The position numbers and the translations under genes are program-made. A DNA stretch of 64,000 nt from Streptomyces sp. G-G2 (GTDB taxonomy: Bacteria; Actinomycetota; Actinomycetes; Streptomycetales; Streptomycetaceae), in contig NZ_JASISO010000022.1 of NCBI RefSeq assembly GCF_030063135.1, forward strand, positions 1 through 64,000. Direction: 5' to 3'. The notes beneath the pieces were generated by a model. That model ran no database searches, had not been told where the DNA came from, and saw only the letters and a list, made by a program, of their open reading frames with translations. Each line of letters starts with the position of its first letter. Within the stretch, counting starts at the first letter, position 1. This document shows positions 8,939 through 18,314 of this stretch, in pieces.

Positions 8939-9919
8939 ATGGCCACTGCCCTTGCTGCCCCTCGCATTACCTCCGCGACCGGATCCGCGCTTTCTTTCGA
9001 CCAGGACCTCGCGACCGACCTGGCGAAGGCGTTCCCGGCATCCGGAACACATGACCGGGAGGTGCGGCTGAAGCTCTTCAAACGACTCCACGCCCATTAC
9101 GTCGCCTACATGGCCGGGCCCGAGGACTTCGCCTCGATCCCCCGGCTGAACGGCGACCCGGGCATCACGGCGATCGAGGACGCCTGGCTGTCCTGGGAGG
9201 ACGGCCAGGTGGACCTCGCCTCGCTGCCGCAGACGGGCCAGGAGTTCCGCAGCTGGTTCCTGACCACCGCGGACCAGCACACCCAGCCCGAGTTCTGCTC
9301 GTACCTCGCCGACGAGGCCGACCTCAACGAGATCGCCCTCTTCTTCATGGGTGAGGAACTCGTCGACAGCAAGTTCGACGACCTGATGGCCATGGTGCAG
9401 ATCGGCACCCAGGGCCCCACCAAGCTCACCATCGCCGAGAACTACTGGGACGAGATGGGCGAGGGGAACATCGAGCACATCCACACCCGGATGTTCGAGC
9501 ACTCCGCCCAGTACATGCGCACCCACCTGGCGAAGTCGGGCGTCGACTACTCCAACCTCCAGTTCCCCGAGGCGTACGAGAACGCCTCGCTGCTCCTCCA
9601 GTACGGCATCCACCGCCACCTCAACCCCCGCGCCCTCGGCGCGATGGGCGTCCTGGAGCAGAGCGCCTCGCCGCGCTTCCAGGCCATGGTCGACGGCTGC
9701 CGCCGCCTGAGCGTCCCCGAGGACGTCATCGACTACCAGCGGATCCACGTCCACGTGGACGCCGATCACGGCGCCGAATGGTTCGAGGGGGTCTTCGTAC
9801 CGCTCGTCGACCGCTCTCCCGGACTCCTGCGGGAGATCTCCCTCGGCGTACTGACGCGGGTGCGGGTGGCCAACGGCTACTACACGCGCATCTGGGACGC
9901 CATGAAGGAACTCCGCTAG
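8939..9919 (+). CDS. Haem-oxygenase-like diiron oxidase (HDO / iron-containing redox enzyme)
   Basis: This 326-residue helical protein belongs to the haem-oxygenase-like diiron oxidase/oxygenase superfamily. The ligand pattern known from members such as SznF is present: Glu139 or 140 (MGEEL), Glu172 and His182 ten residues apart (ENYWDEMGEGNIEHIH), and the H-x3-D-x2-H triad His270, Asp274, His277 (HVHVDADH). Members hydroxylate nitrogen, cleave C-C bonds or desaturate amino- or fatty-acid substrates, so the chemistry here is unpredicted. CGAAGGGA precedes the ATG. It lies 43-52 bp before a membrane desaturase, so one operon holds two different diiron oxidases. Confidence 0.87.
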   Translation: MATALAAPRITSATGSALSFDQDLATDLAKAFPASGTHDREVRLKLFKRLHAHYVAYMAGPEDFASIPRLNGDPGITAIEDAWLSWEDGQVDLASLPQTGQEFRSWFLTTADQHTQPEFCSYLADEADLNEIALFFMGEELVDSKFDDLMAMVQIGTQGPTKLTIAENYWDEMGEGNIEHIHTRMFEHSAQYMRTHLAKSGVDYSNLQFPEAYENASLLLQYGIHRHLNPRALGAMGVLEQSASPRFQAMVDGCRRLSVPEDVIDYQRIHVHVDADHGAEWFEGVFVPLVDRSPGLLREISLGVLTRVRVANGYYTRIWDAMKELR

Positions 9920-9971
9920 CAGCCAGGGCCGGACAGGCCGGACAGGGAAACGCCGAGAACGGGTGGAATCG

Positions 9972-11024
9972 ATGCCGATCGCAGAAATACCCCGGAAGCC
10001 GCAGCTCCTGTACGCGAGGGCCCGCGTGACCGGGCACGACCAGACCATCTTCATCATCAAACTGTGCGTCGCCGCGGCCCTCGTCACGGCCGGGGCGCTG
10101 CTCACCGCGCAGGACGGACTGCTGCCGTCGGCGGCGGGCGTGGTCCTGCTCGCCGCGGTCTACACGCACATGGTGGAACTCCAGCACCAGTCCCTGCACC
10201 ACACCGCCTTCACCTCAGCCAAACCGCACCGGATCACCGGGATCCCGCTCGGGCTGCCGCTGCTCGTGTCGTACACCCACTACCGGGTGCGCCACCTCCA
10301 GCACCACAAGCAGCTCGGTACCCCGCAGGACTCGGAGTTCTTCGGCTTCGACACCAGGGCCCCCCTCACCTGGGGGATGCTGGCGCGCGGCGCCTTCGAC
10401 TACGGTCGGCTGTACCTCATCGGCCGCGAGATCGTCCGCAGCTGCCGGGGCACCTGGGAGTACGACGCCGGGGACATCTCCGACCGCAGGCGCGCCGAGA
10501 TCACCACCGAGTACCGGTGGATGGCGCTGCTGCCCGTCGCCGCGGTCGCCCTGGCGATCGCCGGGTACGGCGGTCCGGTGCTGGAACTGTGGGTGCTGCC
10601 GCTGCTCGTCGCCGCGCCGATGCACTTCCTGCTGGAGCTGCCGGAGCACATCCTGTGCGACACCGAGACCACGGACGTGCTGCGCAACACCCGCTCCATC
10701 ACCGGGAGCTGGTTCAGCACCTGGTACACCAACGGAAACAACCTGCACGTCGAGCACCACGCCGCGATGACCGTGTCCATCAACCGGCTGCGGGCCCGGC
10801 ACGGCGAGGTGACCTCGCTGGCGAAGTACGTCGACCGCAGCTACCCGTCGTTCTTCCTGGCGGTGGCGCGGGAGGCGACCCGCAACTCCCGGCGCTCGCC
10901 GGAGGCGGTGGCCGAGCAGGCCGAGGCGGCCCGGGCGGTCCGTACGCCCGCACCGGTCGCCACGCCCGGCCCGTCCCCGGTGTCCGTCGGGGCCCCGCGC
11001 CGCGACCGGGAGTGGTCGGAGTGA
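9972..11024 (+). CDS. Membrane-bound fatty-acid-desaturase family protein
   Basis: The 350 residues contain all three histidine boxes of membrane desaturases/hydroxylases: HQSLHH (72-77), HLQHH (108-112) and HVEHH (259-263). Helices lie around residues 27-65, 92-100 and 185-222, and a Pro/Ala-rich tail follows. Family members bind two irons and desaturate or hydroxylate acyl chains or related molecules. GTG at 9963 is an alternative start three codons earlier; ATG at 9972 has GGTGGA in front. The stop overlaps the next GTG by four bases. With the HDO gene it suggests a multistep oxidative pathway. Confidence 0.88.
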   Translation: MPIAEIPRKPQLLYARARVTGHDQTIFIIKLCVAAALVTAGALLTAQDGLLPSAAGVVLLAAVYTHMVELQHQSLHHTAFTSAKPHRITGIPLGLPLLVSYTHYRVRHLQHHKQLGTPQDSEFFGFDTRAPLTWGMLARGAFDYGRLYLIGREIVRSCRGTWEYDAGDISDRRRAEITTEYRWMALLPVAAVALAIAGYGGPVLELWVLPLLVAAPMHFLLELPEHILCDTETTDVLRNTRSITGSWFSTWYTNGNNLHVEHHAAMTVSINRLRARHGEVTSLAKYVDRSYPSFFLAVAREATRNSRRSPEAVAEQAEAARAVRTPAPVATPGPSPVSVGAPRRDREWSE

Positions 11025-11446
11025 ACCGGCGGCCCGTCCAGGTGCAGGGTCCCGCGATCCATTTGGCCGCAGCGGTCTCCGCCCAGGGCATCCCCGGTCT
11101 GATCAGCGCTTCCTTCATCGGCAGCCAGATCCGCCTGGAGGTCCCCGAGGCCGAGTTCAGCGTCCGGGTCGGCGCGCCCGGACCGGCCGGGCTGCCGTTG
11201 CGGATCGAAGCGGTGTTCCGGGAGTTGTGCCAGGCCCCGCGGGCGGGCGGCACCTGGTGGGACGCCTGGGACCTCACGGTGGCCTCGCCGGACGGGGACA
11301 CCGCCTGGCCGGGCGGCTGCGGAGCGCGGCGGGCCGCGGCGGCCGAGCGGATCGGGCAGGCGCTCGCGGAGGAGATCGCGGTGGCCCGCGGCAAGTTCGC
11401 GGACCTGCTGGCGGACGCCCGGGCCCAGGGACGGGTCGCCGCCTGA
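11021..11446 (+). CDS. Unrecognised 141-aa protein ending the oxidase operon
   Basis: The GTG start overlaps the desaturase stop (GTGA), which strongly supports translation. The product starts MNRRPVQVQG and has an alternating hydrophobic pattern up to about residue 60. It then shows GGTWWDAWDLTVASPDGDTAW, a two-cysteine stretch, and an Ala-rich amphipathic helix to the end. It has no signal peptide or membrane segment. I do not recognise a family. It could be an accessory or carrier-like partner of the oxidases. Confidence 0.7.
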   Translation: MNRRPVQVQGPAIHLAAAVSAQGIPGLISASFIGSQIRLEVPEAEFSVRVGAPGPAGLPLRIEAVFRELCQAPRAGGTWWDAWDLTVASPDGDTAWPGGCGARRAAAAERIGQALAEEIAVARGKFADLLADARAQGRVAA

Positions 11447-12767
<1,321 letters not shown>

Positions 12768-12771
12768 CAGT

Positions 12772-12806
12772 CGCAGCAGTACGCAGCAGTACGCAGCAGT
12801 ACGCAG
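12772..12806. repeat. 10-bp tandem repeat after mdh
   Basis: CGCAGCAGTA is repeated three times with a partial fourth copy, directly after the mdh stop and before its terminator. Confidence 0.75.
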
Positions 12807-12827
12807 GAGCAGCAGTCAGCACCACCG

Positions 12828-12857
12828 AGCGCCCCGGCCAAACCTGGCCGGGGCGCT
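12828..12857 (+). terminator. mdh terminator
   Basis: AGCGCCCCGGCCA-aacc-TGGCCGGGGCGCT is a perfect 13-bp stem with a 4-nt loop, followed by TT. This is a textbook intrinsic terminator. Confidence 0.88.
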
Positions 12858-12908
12858 TTGGCTTGATTGCCTCTGTCCGGGGATGTCAATGAAATCTAAG
12901 GTCACCCG

Positions 12909-14708
12909 GTGACCGACATTCCCGTGCCCCACCAGCTCACGCCCTCCGACCGCGGCGGCGGGGGTGGTGGCACGGACGACGTCCTCGGTGGACGGCCCCC
13001 AGTGCACCCCGCGCTCAGCGAAGCGGGCCGGATGCTGTGCGCGGGCACCTACCTCGACGCCGCGTACCGCGATCGGGTGATCGATGAGCTGTACGTCCAC
13101 GAGGAGCGCATCGTCGCCCCCTCCTACGGCTTCGACGCCGCCCGCGTCCTCGCCCACGCCCTGCGCGCCCGCCGCGCCGAACTCGGCTGGGCCGCCGGGA
13201 TCATCGGCGCCTGGTTCATCGGCCTGATCCTCACCGGCGGCTTCCTCGCCACCCTGATGCTGCCCTTCCTCCTGCTCAGCGCGTCCCGCTGGCTGCGCTC
13301 GCAGGACAGCCGCCTGGTCCGTCTGCTGGGCGCCGTGCTCCGCGTCTACACCTGGGTGCTCCTGCTCGTCCTGGTGATCGCGATCCTCGGCGTGGCCCTG
13401 GCCGCCGGGAACACCTTCGGACCGCTCGGCTCCGTCGGCGCCGACGTCCTCATGTCCGGTCTCACCAGCTCCTTCGCCAGCTCCGACGACCCCTTCGACT
13501 CCTCCGGCTACGGCTCCTCCAGCTCCTCCGGCACCGCCGCGGTCGTCTGGTGGGTGCCCGCCGTATTCGCCGCCGTCGTCGCCCTCGTCTGGCTCCAGCG
13601 CGGCCAGGCCGCCCGGGCCATCGCCGGGGAACTCTCCCCCCGCCGCTACGCCGACCTCGCGAACGACCCCGCCGAGAACGTCCAGGGCGTCCGCTTCGAC
13701 CGGATCCGCCGCCGGGTGCGGGCCGAGCAGTACAACCCGCTCGTCATGTACGACATCAACGATCCGCTCTGCGGCGCGGGCGAGCCGTACCGCCCCTGGC
13801 ACCTGTCCGTCGAACTCCGCCCGCGCACGGACCTCGGCCCCGACCGCAAGGCCGTCCCCGTCACCAACAGCGACATCGTTCGCCAGATCGTCCCCCTGCT
13901 CCAGGCCCTGCGCGTGCCCTCCCCGCACGGCTCCCCGGAGGCCCAGGCCGCCGTGCTCGACCGGCTGCGCGAACTCGTCATCGACGAATGCGTGTTCCTG
14001 CCCGGCGGCGGACTCCCGCACCGCGACGCCGTCCCGCTCTCCGCCGAGGCCTTCGCCCAGCACCGGGCCGCAGCCATCGAGGAGGGCGGCGAACGCCGCC
14101 GCCACTTCCTGCGCGTCCGGGTCGGCGGCTGGGACGAGAACCTCGTCGTCACCGTCTTCGTCCGCTTCCACACCCAGGGCGCGATGATGATGCTGGAGGT
14201 CGCGCCGCACGTCCTGCTGCCGCTGCGCACCGTCTTCCAGAACGCCGACGCCGACGCCCACCGCTACCTCCACAACAACTGGCTGGGCAAGGCCGCCTGG
14301 GCCCTGCGGCACGCGCCCGGTTCGCTCGCCTCCTCCGTCGTCATCCTGGGCCGCGGCATCGCCAGCTGGTGGCGGATCACCACCGGTGGCCACGGCGGCG
14401 CCCTCCCCGAGGGCCCCGGCCTCTCGGTGCGCGAACTCGCCTCGCAGGACAACGGTTCGCTGTTCCACCTCATGGACCTCGACCGGTATCTGAAAACCAT
14501 TCAGGACCGGGTGGTCAGCGGTGTGACACTGGCCCTGCACGAAGCGGGCTGGCACACCGAGGAGTTCGCCGAGCGCGCGATCGTGGTCGCGGAGGGCGGG
14601 GTGTTCATCCAGTCGGCGAACAACAGCGCCTTCAGTGTCGGCGGCAGCGGACACAGCAACACCACCCACCACTCGGGCAGGAGGAGGAGCAGTGGCCACT
14701 CACGGTGA
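12909..14708 (+). CDS. Large membrane protein with C-terminal FSVGGS...NTTHH motif
   Basis: The product has 599 residues from GTG. Residues 1-90 are soluble. Three hydrophobic regions follow (about 96-126, 143-165 and 215-236), separated by a Ser/Gly/Asp-rich loop. A cytoplasmic domain of about 360 residues includes LRPRTDLGPDRKAVPVTNSD, VRVGGWDENLVVTVFVRFH and FHLMDLDRYLKTIQDRV. It ends in a Ser/His/Arg-rich tail with FSVGGSGHSNTTHHSG, which recurs in the next protein. No enzyme motif is recognised. It is the first gene of a tight three-gene cassette after mdh. Confidence 0.8.
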   Translation: MTDIPVPHQLTPSDRGGGGGGTDDVLGGRPPVHPALSEAGRMLCAGTYLDAAYRDRVIDELYVHEERIVAPSYGFDAARVLAHALRARRAELGWAAGIIGAWFIGLILTGGFLATLMLPFLLLSASRWLRSQDSRLVRLLGAVLRVYTWVLLLVLVIAILGVALAAGNTFGPLGSVGADVLMSGLTSSFASSDDPFDSSGYGSSSSSGTAAVVWWVPAVFAAVVALVWLQRGQAARAIAGELSPRRYADLANDPAENVQGVRFDRIRRRVRAEQYNPLVMYDINDPLCGAGEPYRPWHLSVELRPRTDLGPDRKAVPVTNSDIVRQIVPLLQALRVPSPHGSPEAQAAVLDRLRELVIDECVFLPGGGLPHRDAVPLSAEAFAQHRAAAIEEGGERRRHFLRVRVGGWDENLVVTVFVRFHTQGAMMMLEVAPHVLLPLRTVFQNADADAHRYLHNNWLGKAAWALRHAPGSLASSVVILGRGIASWWRITTGGHGGALPEGPGLSVRELASQDNGSLFHLMDLDRYLKTIQDRVVSGVTLALHEAGWHTEEFAERAIVVAEGGVFIQSANNSAFSVGGSGHSNTTHHSGRRRSSGHSR

Positions 14709-15084
14709 GCGGGGCGGGGCCCCGTACGAGGGACCCTCGGTCCGGATCGGCAACGCCGACGGCAGCAGCTTCAGCATCGGCGGCAGCAACATCACCAACA
14801 CCGTCCACCACGGAGCGGCGACGCCCGCGGCGCCCGGGCCCGAGGAACTCCTCGAAGCGGTACGGGACCTGCGCGCCGCGCTCGTCCGGCTGCCCCGCGG
14901 CGAGGACCGCAACGCGCTCGACGCCGAACTCGACGCCGTCGCCGGTGACCTGGAGGGCGCGACCGCGATCCGGCCCGGCCTGGGGGAGCGGCTGCGGGGC
15001 GCCCTCACCCGCTGGGCCCCGCTGGTCGAACCGCTGAACGCGGCGACCGCGCTCGGCGCCCTGCTCGTGAGCCTGGGAGGCTGA
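14692..15084 (+). CDS. 130-aa protein sharing the GGS...NT.HH motif with its neighbour
   Basis: The GTG at 14692 follows GGAGGAGGAGC and overlaps the previous gene by 17 bp. Residues about 12-40 (VRIGNADGSS, then FSIGGSNITNTVHHG) mirror the C-terminus of the upstream protein. The rest is a helical domain (LLEAVRDLRAALVRLPRG; LDAVAGDLEGATAIRPGLGE; GALTRWAPLVEPL) ending in a hydrophobic helix. It resembles small actinobacterial proteins filed as DUF5955, but that is from memory. An adaptor role within the cassette is inference. Confidence 0.75.
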   Translation: MATHGERGGAPYEGPSVRIGNADGSSFSIGGSNITNTVHHGAATPAAPGPEELLEAVRDLRAALVRLPRGEDRNALDAELDAVAGDLEGATAIRPGLGERLRGALTRWAPLVEPLNAATALGALLVSLGG

Positions 15085-15087
15085 CCG

Positions 15088-16068
15088 GTGCCACCCGAAG
15101 CCCCCGGCACGCCCCGCTGGGACCCGCAGGCGCAGCGCTGGGTCTGGGACGACCCCGGCCCGCCGCCCGGGCAGTCGCCCGCGCCCGCCGCCCCGCCCGC
15201 GCAGGGCGTGTACGGGCCGCCGCCCACCCTGCCGCCGGAGTACCCGCCGACCCGGGCCGAGGACGCGGGTTCCGGGTGGCCGCCGTCCGGGCCCACGCAG
15301 CAGCTCCCGGTCCAGCCGCCGCCGCTGTCCTATCCGCCGCCACCGCCCCCGGAGTTCCAGCCCGGGCCGCCCGGAGCGCCCCCCGGTGGCGGGTCCCGGC
15401 GCTGGCTGACCCCGGCGACGGCGGGCATCGCGGTGGCCGCCGTCGCGATCGGCGCGGCGGCCGTCTGGTTCATGCTGCGCGACTCCGGCGGCGCGGCTCC
15501 GGACCAGGCGCACGGCACGTCCACGCCCAGCGTGTCGACGTCCGGATCACCTGGCCCCCGTACGTCCGGGACCTCCTCCAGCCCCCGTGCGAGCGCCAGT
15601 GACCTCGTGAGTCCCAGCGCCAGTGCGAGCGGACCGGCGGCGGGCTACACCACGCTCACCGACCCGAAGGGCTTCACGATCGCCGTCCCCAAGGGCTGGA
15701 TCCGCGACGATCCCGGCAACGGTGTCTTCTACCGCACCGCCGACCGCTCCTCGCTGCTCCAGATCTTCCGCGTGGTGGAGCCTGAGCTGAGCCCCCTCGA
15801 CGCCGTCCAGGGGGCCTCGGCCGACCTGCGCCAACGCACCACTGGCTACACGGAGATCAGGGTCGGCGCGGTTCCCGGCGGCTCGGGCGCCTGCGAGCTG
15901 GTCTACGAGTACGACAGCGCGGAATCGCACGGCCGCCGACGGGGCGTCGAACGGGTCTTCGTCGCCCAGGACGGCCTGAAGTGGGCGCTGTTGGCGGCCG
16001 GACCGGCCGCCGACGCGGACACCACGCGGGCGAACCTCGCGGCGGCGGTGCAAGCCTTCCACCCGTGA
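15088..16068 (+). CDS. Single-pass membrane protein with Pro-rich N-terminus
   Basis: The product has 326 residues from GTG, 3 bp after the preceding stop. Residues 1-105 are rich in Pro, Gly, Gln and Trp (PPTLPPEYPP; SYPPPPPPEFQPGPPG). One membrane helix lies at about 112-131 (GIAVAAVAIGAAAVWFML). A Ser/Thr/Pro linker then leads to a folded extracellular domain of about 140 residues (YTTLTDPKGFTIAVPKGWIRDD; VYEYDSAESHGRRRGVERVFV) of the kind found on the outside of streptomycete Ser/Thr kinases and lipoproteins. No kinase domain is present. Confidence 0.8.
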   Translation: MPPEAPGTPRWDPQAQRWVWDDPGPPPGQSPAPAAPPAQGVYGPPPTLPPEYPPTRAEDAGSGWPPSGPTQQLPVQPPPLSYPPPPPPEFQPGPPGAPPGGGSRRWLTPATAGIAVAAVAIGAAAVWFMLRDSGGAAPDQAHGTSTPSVSTSGSPGPRTSGTSSSPRASASDLVSPSASASGPAAGYTTLTDPKGFTIAVPKGWIRDDPGNGVFYRTADRSSLLQIFRVVEPELSPLDAVQGASADLRQRTTGYTEIRVGAVPGGSGACELVYEYDSAESHGRRRGVERVFVAQDGLKWALLAAGPAADADTTRANLAAAVQAFHP

Positions 16069-16093
16069 GCCGGCGGAAGGCGGCGGTCCGCGG

Positions 16094-16621
16094 TCAGCTC
16101 TTGTACATGCCCGGGGTGTAGTGGCCCGGAACCATGCGGGTGGTGACACCGAAGCGGTTCCACACGTTGATCGTCGCGATCACGGCGATCAGCTTGGCCA
16201 GCTCGGCCTCCTCGAAGTGCTTCGCCGCCCGCTCGTACACCTCGTCGGGAACGAAGCCGTTCGTCAGGACGGTCACGGCCTCGGTCAGTTCGATCGCGGC
16301 CAGTTCCTTCTCGGTGTAGAAGTGCCGCGACTCCTCCCAGGCGTTCAGCAGCACGATCCGGTCGACGCTCTCGCCCGCCGCGATCGCGTCCTTGGTGTGC
16401 ATGTCCAGACAGAAGGCGCAGTGGTTGAGCTGCGAGGCGCGGATCTTCACCAGCTCGACCAGAGCCGGGTCCAGGCCCTTCTTCGAGGCGATCTCCAGGG
16501 CGAGGACCGCCTTGTAGACCTCGGGGGCGAGCTTGCCGATCTGCATCCGGGGCGTGTGCTCGGGAGCGTGGGCGTGGGTGTGGCCGTCGGTCGGGGCGGG
16601 GGTCTGTGCGTGGGTGGTCAT
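16094..16621 (-). CDS. Carboxymuconolactone decarboxylase / AhpD-like protein
   Basis: The 175-residue product carries the redox motif HCAFCLDMH (Cys-x2-Cys-x3-His) of AhpD-type peroxidase reductases. The family segments LVKIRASQLN and AWEESRHFYTEKELAAIELTE surround it. The N-terminus is His/Thr/Pro-rich (GHTHAHAPEHTP), possibly metal-binding. It is divergent from a MocR regulator with 46 bp between starts and a palindrome in the gap, so it is probably the regulated target. The physiological substrate is unknown. Confidence 0.9.
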   Translation of the reverse strand: MTTHAQTPAPTDGHTHAHAPEHTPRMQIGKLAPEVYKAVLALEIASKKGLDPALVELVKIRASQLNHCAFCLDMHTKDAIAAGESVDRIVLLNAWEESRHFYTEKELAAIELTEAVTVLTNGFVPDEVYERAAKHFEEAELAKLIAVIATINVWNRFGVTTRMVPGHYTPGMYKS

Positions 16622-16652
16622 GAACCCACTCTACGAACCGGGCGGACCGCGT

Positions 16653-16665
16653 ATATGGTCCATAT
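16653..16665. promoter_or_regulatory. Perfect palindromic operator candidate, MocR/AhpD-like gap
   Basis: ATATGG-t-CCATAT ends 2 bp before the mocR-type ATG and lies 31 bp from the divergent start. GGTCC-type cores are common in MocR sites. A protein bound here would cover the translation start region and probably both promoters. Confidence 0.6.
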
Positions 16666-16667
16666 TC

Positions 16668-18065
16668 ATGACGGATTCATGGGCCACTTTCGGCGCTGAC
16701 CTGCACCTCGAACTCGTCGCGGGCCGCGGTCTGCGGGCCGGGCTCACCGAGTCCCTGCGCGAGGCCGCGCGCAGTGGCAGGCTGGCCCCCGGCACCCGGC
16801 TGCCGTCCTCCCGCAGCCTCGCCGCGGACCTCGGCATCGCCCGCAACACCGTCGCCGAAGCCTACGCCGAGCTGGTCGCCGAAGGCTGGCTGACCGCCCG
16901 GCAGGGCTCCGGCACCCGGGTCGCGGAACGGGCCCGCCCGCGCCGGGCCGCGGCCGCCCCGCCGGTACGCCGCCCCGCGCGCCGGGGGCCCGCCTACAGC
17001 CTGATCCCCGGCTCCCCCGACCTCGGCGGCTTTCCCCGCGCGGCCTGGCTGACCGCGGCCCGGCGCGCGCTCACCGAGGCCCCGAACGAGGCCTTCGGCT
17101 ACGGCGGCGACCAGCGCGGCCGGATCGAACTGCGCGAGGCCCTCGCCGGGTACCTGGCCCGGGCCCGCGGCGTGCACGCCGACCCCGAACGCATCGTGCT
17201 GTGCTCCGGCTTCGCGCACGGGCTCCAGCTGATGGCCCGGCTGCTGCGGGCCCGCCGGGTGCGGGAGGTCGGGGTGGAGGCGTACAGCCTCGACGTGCAC
17301 CGGGACCTGCTCACCGACAGCGGGCTGCGGAGCCGGCCGGTCCTGCTGGACGCCTCGGGGGCGCGCACGCGGGACCTGGCCGGGCTGGGGGTCGGGGCCG
17401 TCATGCTCACCCCGGCGCACCAGTTCCCCACCGGGGTGGCGCTGACGCCGGGGCGGCGGGCGGCGGCCGTCGACTGGGCGCGGACCACCGGGGGCCTGAT
17501 CCTGGAGGACGACTACGACGGGGAGTTCCGCTACGACCGCCAGCCGGTCGGCGCCCTCCAGGGCCTGGACCCGGACCGGGTGGTCTACCTCGGCACGGCC
17601 AGCAAGTCCCTGGCGCCGGGGCTGCGGATGGGCTGGATCGTGGCCCCACCGGGCGTGGTCGACGAACTCCTCGCGGTCAGGGGCCGTACCGACTGGAACT
17701 CCAGTGCGCTGGACCAGCTGACGCTGGCGCAGTTCATCACGTCCGGGGCGTACGACCGCCACGTGCGCGGGATGCGCCTGCGGTACCGCAGGCGGCGCGA
17801 CGAACTGGTGGCGGCGGTGGGGGAGCGGGTCGCGGTCTCGGGCATCGCGGCGGGGCTGCACGCCGTGCTGGACCTGCCCGGGGGGACGGAGCGGTCCTAC
17901 GTCCAGTCCGGGGCCTGGCAGGAGCTGGCCCTGGAGGGCCTGGCCCGGTTCCGGCACCCGGAGGCGGACATGCCGATGCGGGACGCGCTGATCGTGGGCT
18001 ACGGCACCCCGTCCGACAGCGCCTGGTCCCCCACCCTCACGGCCCTCCGCGGCACCCTCCCCTAA
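16668..18065 (+). CDS. MocR-type GntR/aminotransferase transcriptional regulator
   Basis: The 465 residues combine an N-terminal GntR winged helix (LRAGLTESLREAARSGRL; LPSSRSLAADLGIARNTVAE) with a fold-type-I aminotransferase-like domain. The PLP lysine region YLGTASKSLAPGLRMGW and the Asp of LEDDYDGEFRYD are present. MocR proteins sense PLP, GABA, taurine or related amines; the ligand here is unknown. No ribosome site stands before the ATG, since the palindrome at 16653-16665 occupies that place, so a leaderless mRNA is possible. Confidence 0.9.
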   Translation: MTDSWATFGADLHLELVAGRGLRAGLTESLREAARSGRLAPGTRLPSSRSLAADLGIARNTVAEAYAELVAEGWLTARQGSGTRVAERARPRRAAAAPPVRRPARRGPAYSLIPGSPDLGGFPRAAWLTAARRALTEAPNEAFGYGGDQRGRIELREALAGYLARARGVHADPERIVLCSGFAHGLQLMARLLRARRVREVGVEAYSLDVHRDLLTDSGLRSRPVLLDASGARTRDLAGLGVGAVMLTPAHQFPTGVALTPGRRAAAVDWARTTGGLILEDDYDGEFRYDRQPVGALQGLDPDRVVYLGTASKSLAPGLRMGWIVAPPGVVDELLAVRGRTDWNSSALDQLTLAQFITSGAYDRHVRGMRLRYRRRRDELVAAVGERVAVSGIAAGLHAVLDLPGGTERSYVQSGAWQELALEGLARFRHPEADMPMRDALIVGYGTPSDSAWSPTLTALRGTLP

Positions 18066-18090
18066 CCCCGGGGCTCCGCCCCGGACCCCG

Positions 18091-18113
18091 CGCCTCAAAC
18101 GCCGGCGGGGCTG
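18091..18113 (+). repeat. Intergenic repeat, copy 1
   Basis: This is the reverse orientation of a core reading CCCCGCCGGCGTTTGAG that occurs five times in the window, always between genes. The surrounding 249-bp gap (18066-18314) also contains GGCTCCGCCCCGG and copies of GCTGCCGGAGGCGACGTC, and no gene. Confidence 0.8.
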
Positions 18114-18173
18114 GGATGTCGCCTCGCTGGAAGGCGGCCGCGCGCGGGCTGGATCGCCGCGCAGCGGCAAGCC

Positions 18174-18196
18174 CAGCCCCGCCGGCGGTTGAGCCG
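18174..18196 (-). repeat. Intergenic repeat, copy 2
   Basis: CCCCGCCGGCGGTTGAG. It lies in inverted orientation to copy 1, 60 bp away, so the two could pair as a long stem after the MocR gene. A degenerate third piece (CCCGGCGATTGAGGG) is at 18290. Confidence 0.75.
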
Positions 18197-18314
18197 CTGC
18201 CGGAGGCGACGTCAGCGAGGTCGGGCGTCCACGCGCTGCCGGAGGCGACGTCGGGCGGGCGCGCGGGCGCCGGAGGCGGGGGGCAGCCGCCCGGCGATTG
18301 AGGGCGGGGCCGGG

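Noticed and set aside
13550-15037. A 495-codon plus-strand frame after mdh
   Set aside because: It overlaps two well-supported genes in another frame and is dominated by Arg, Pro and Gly.
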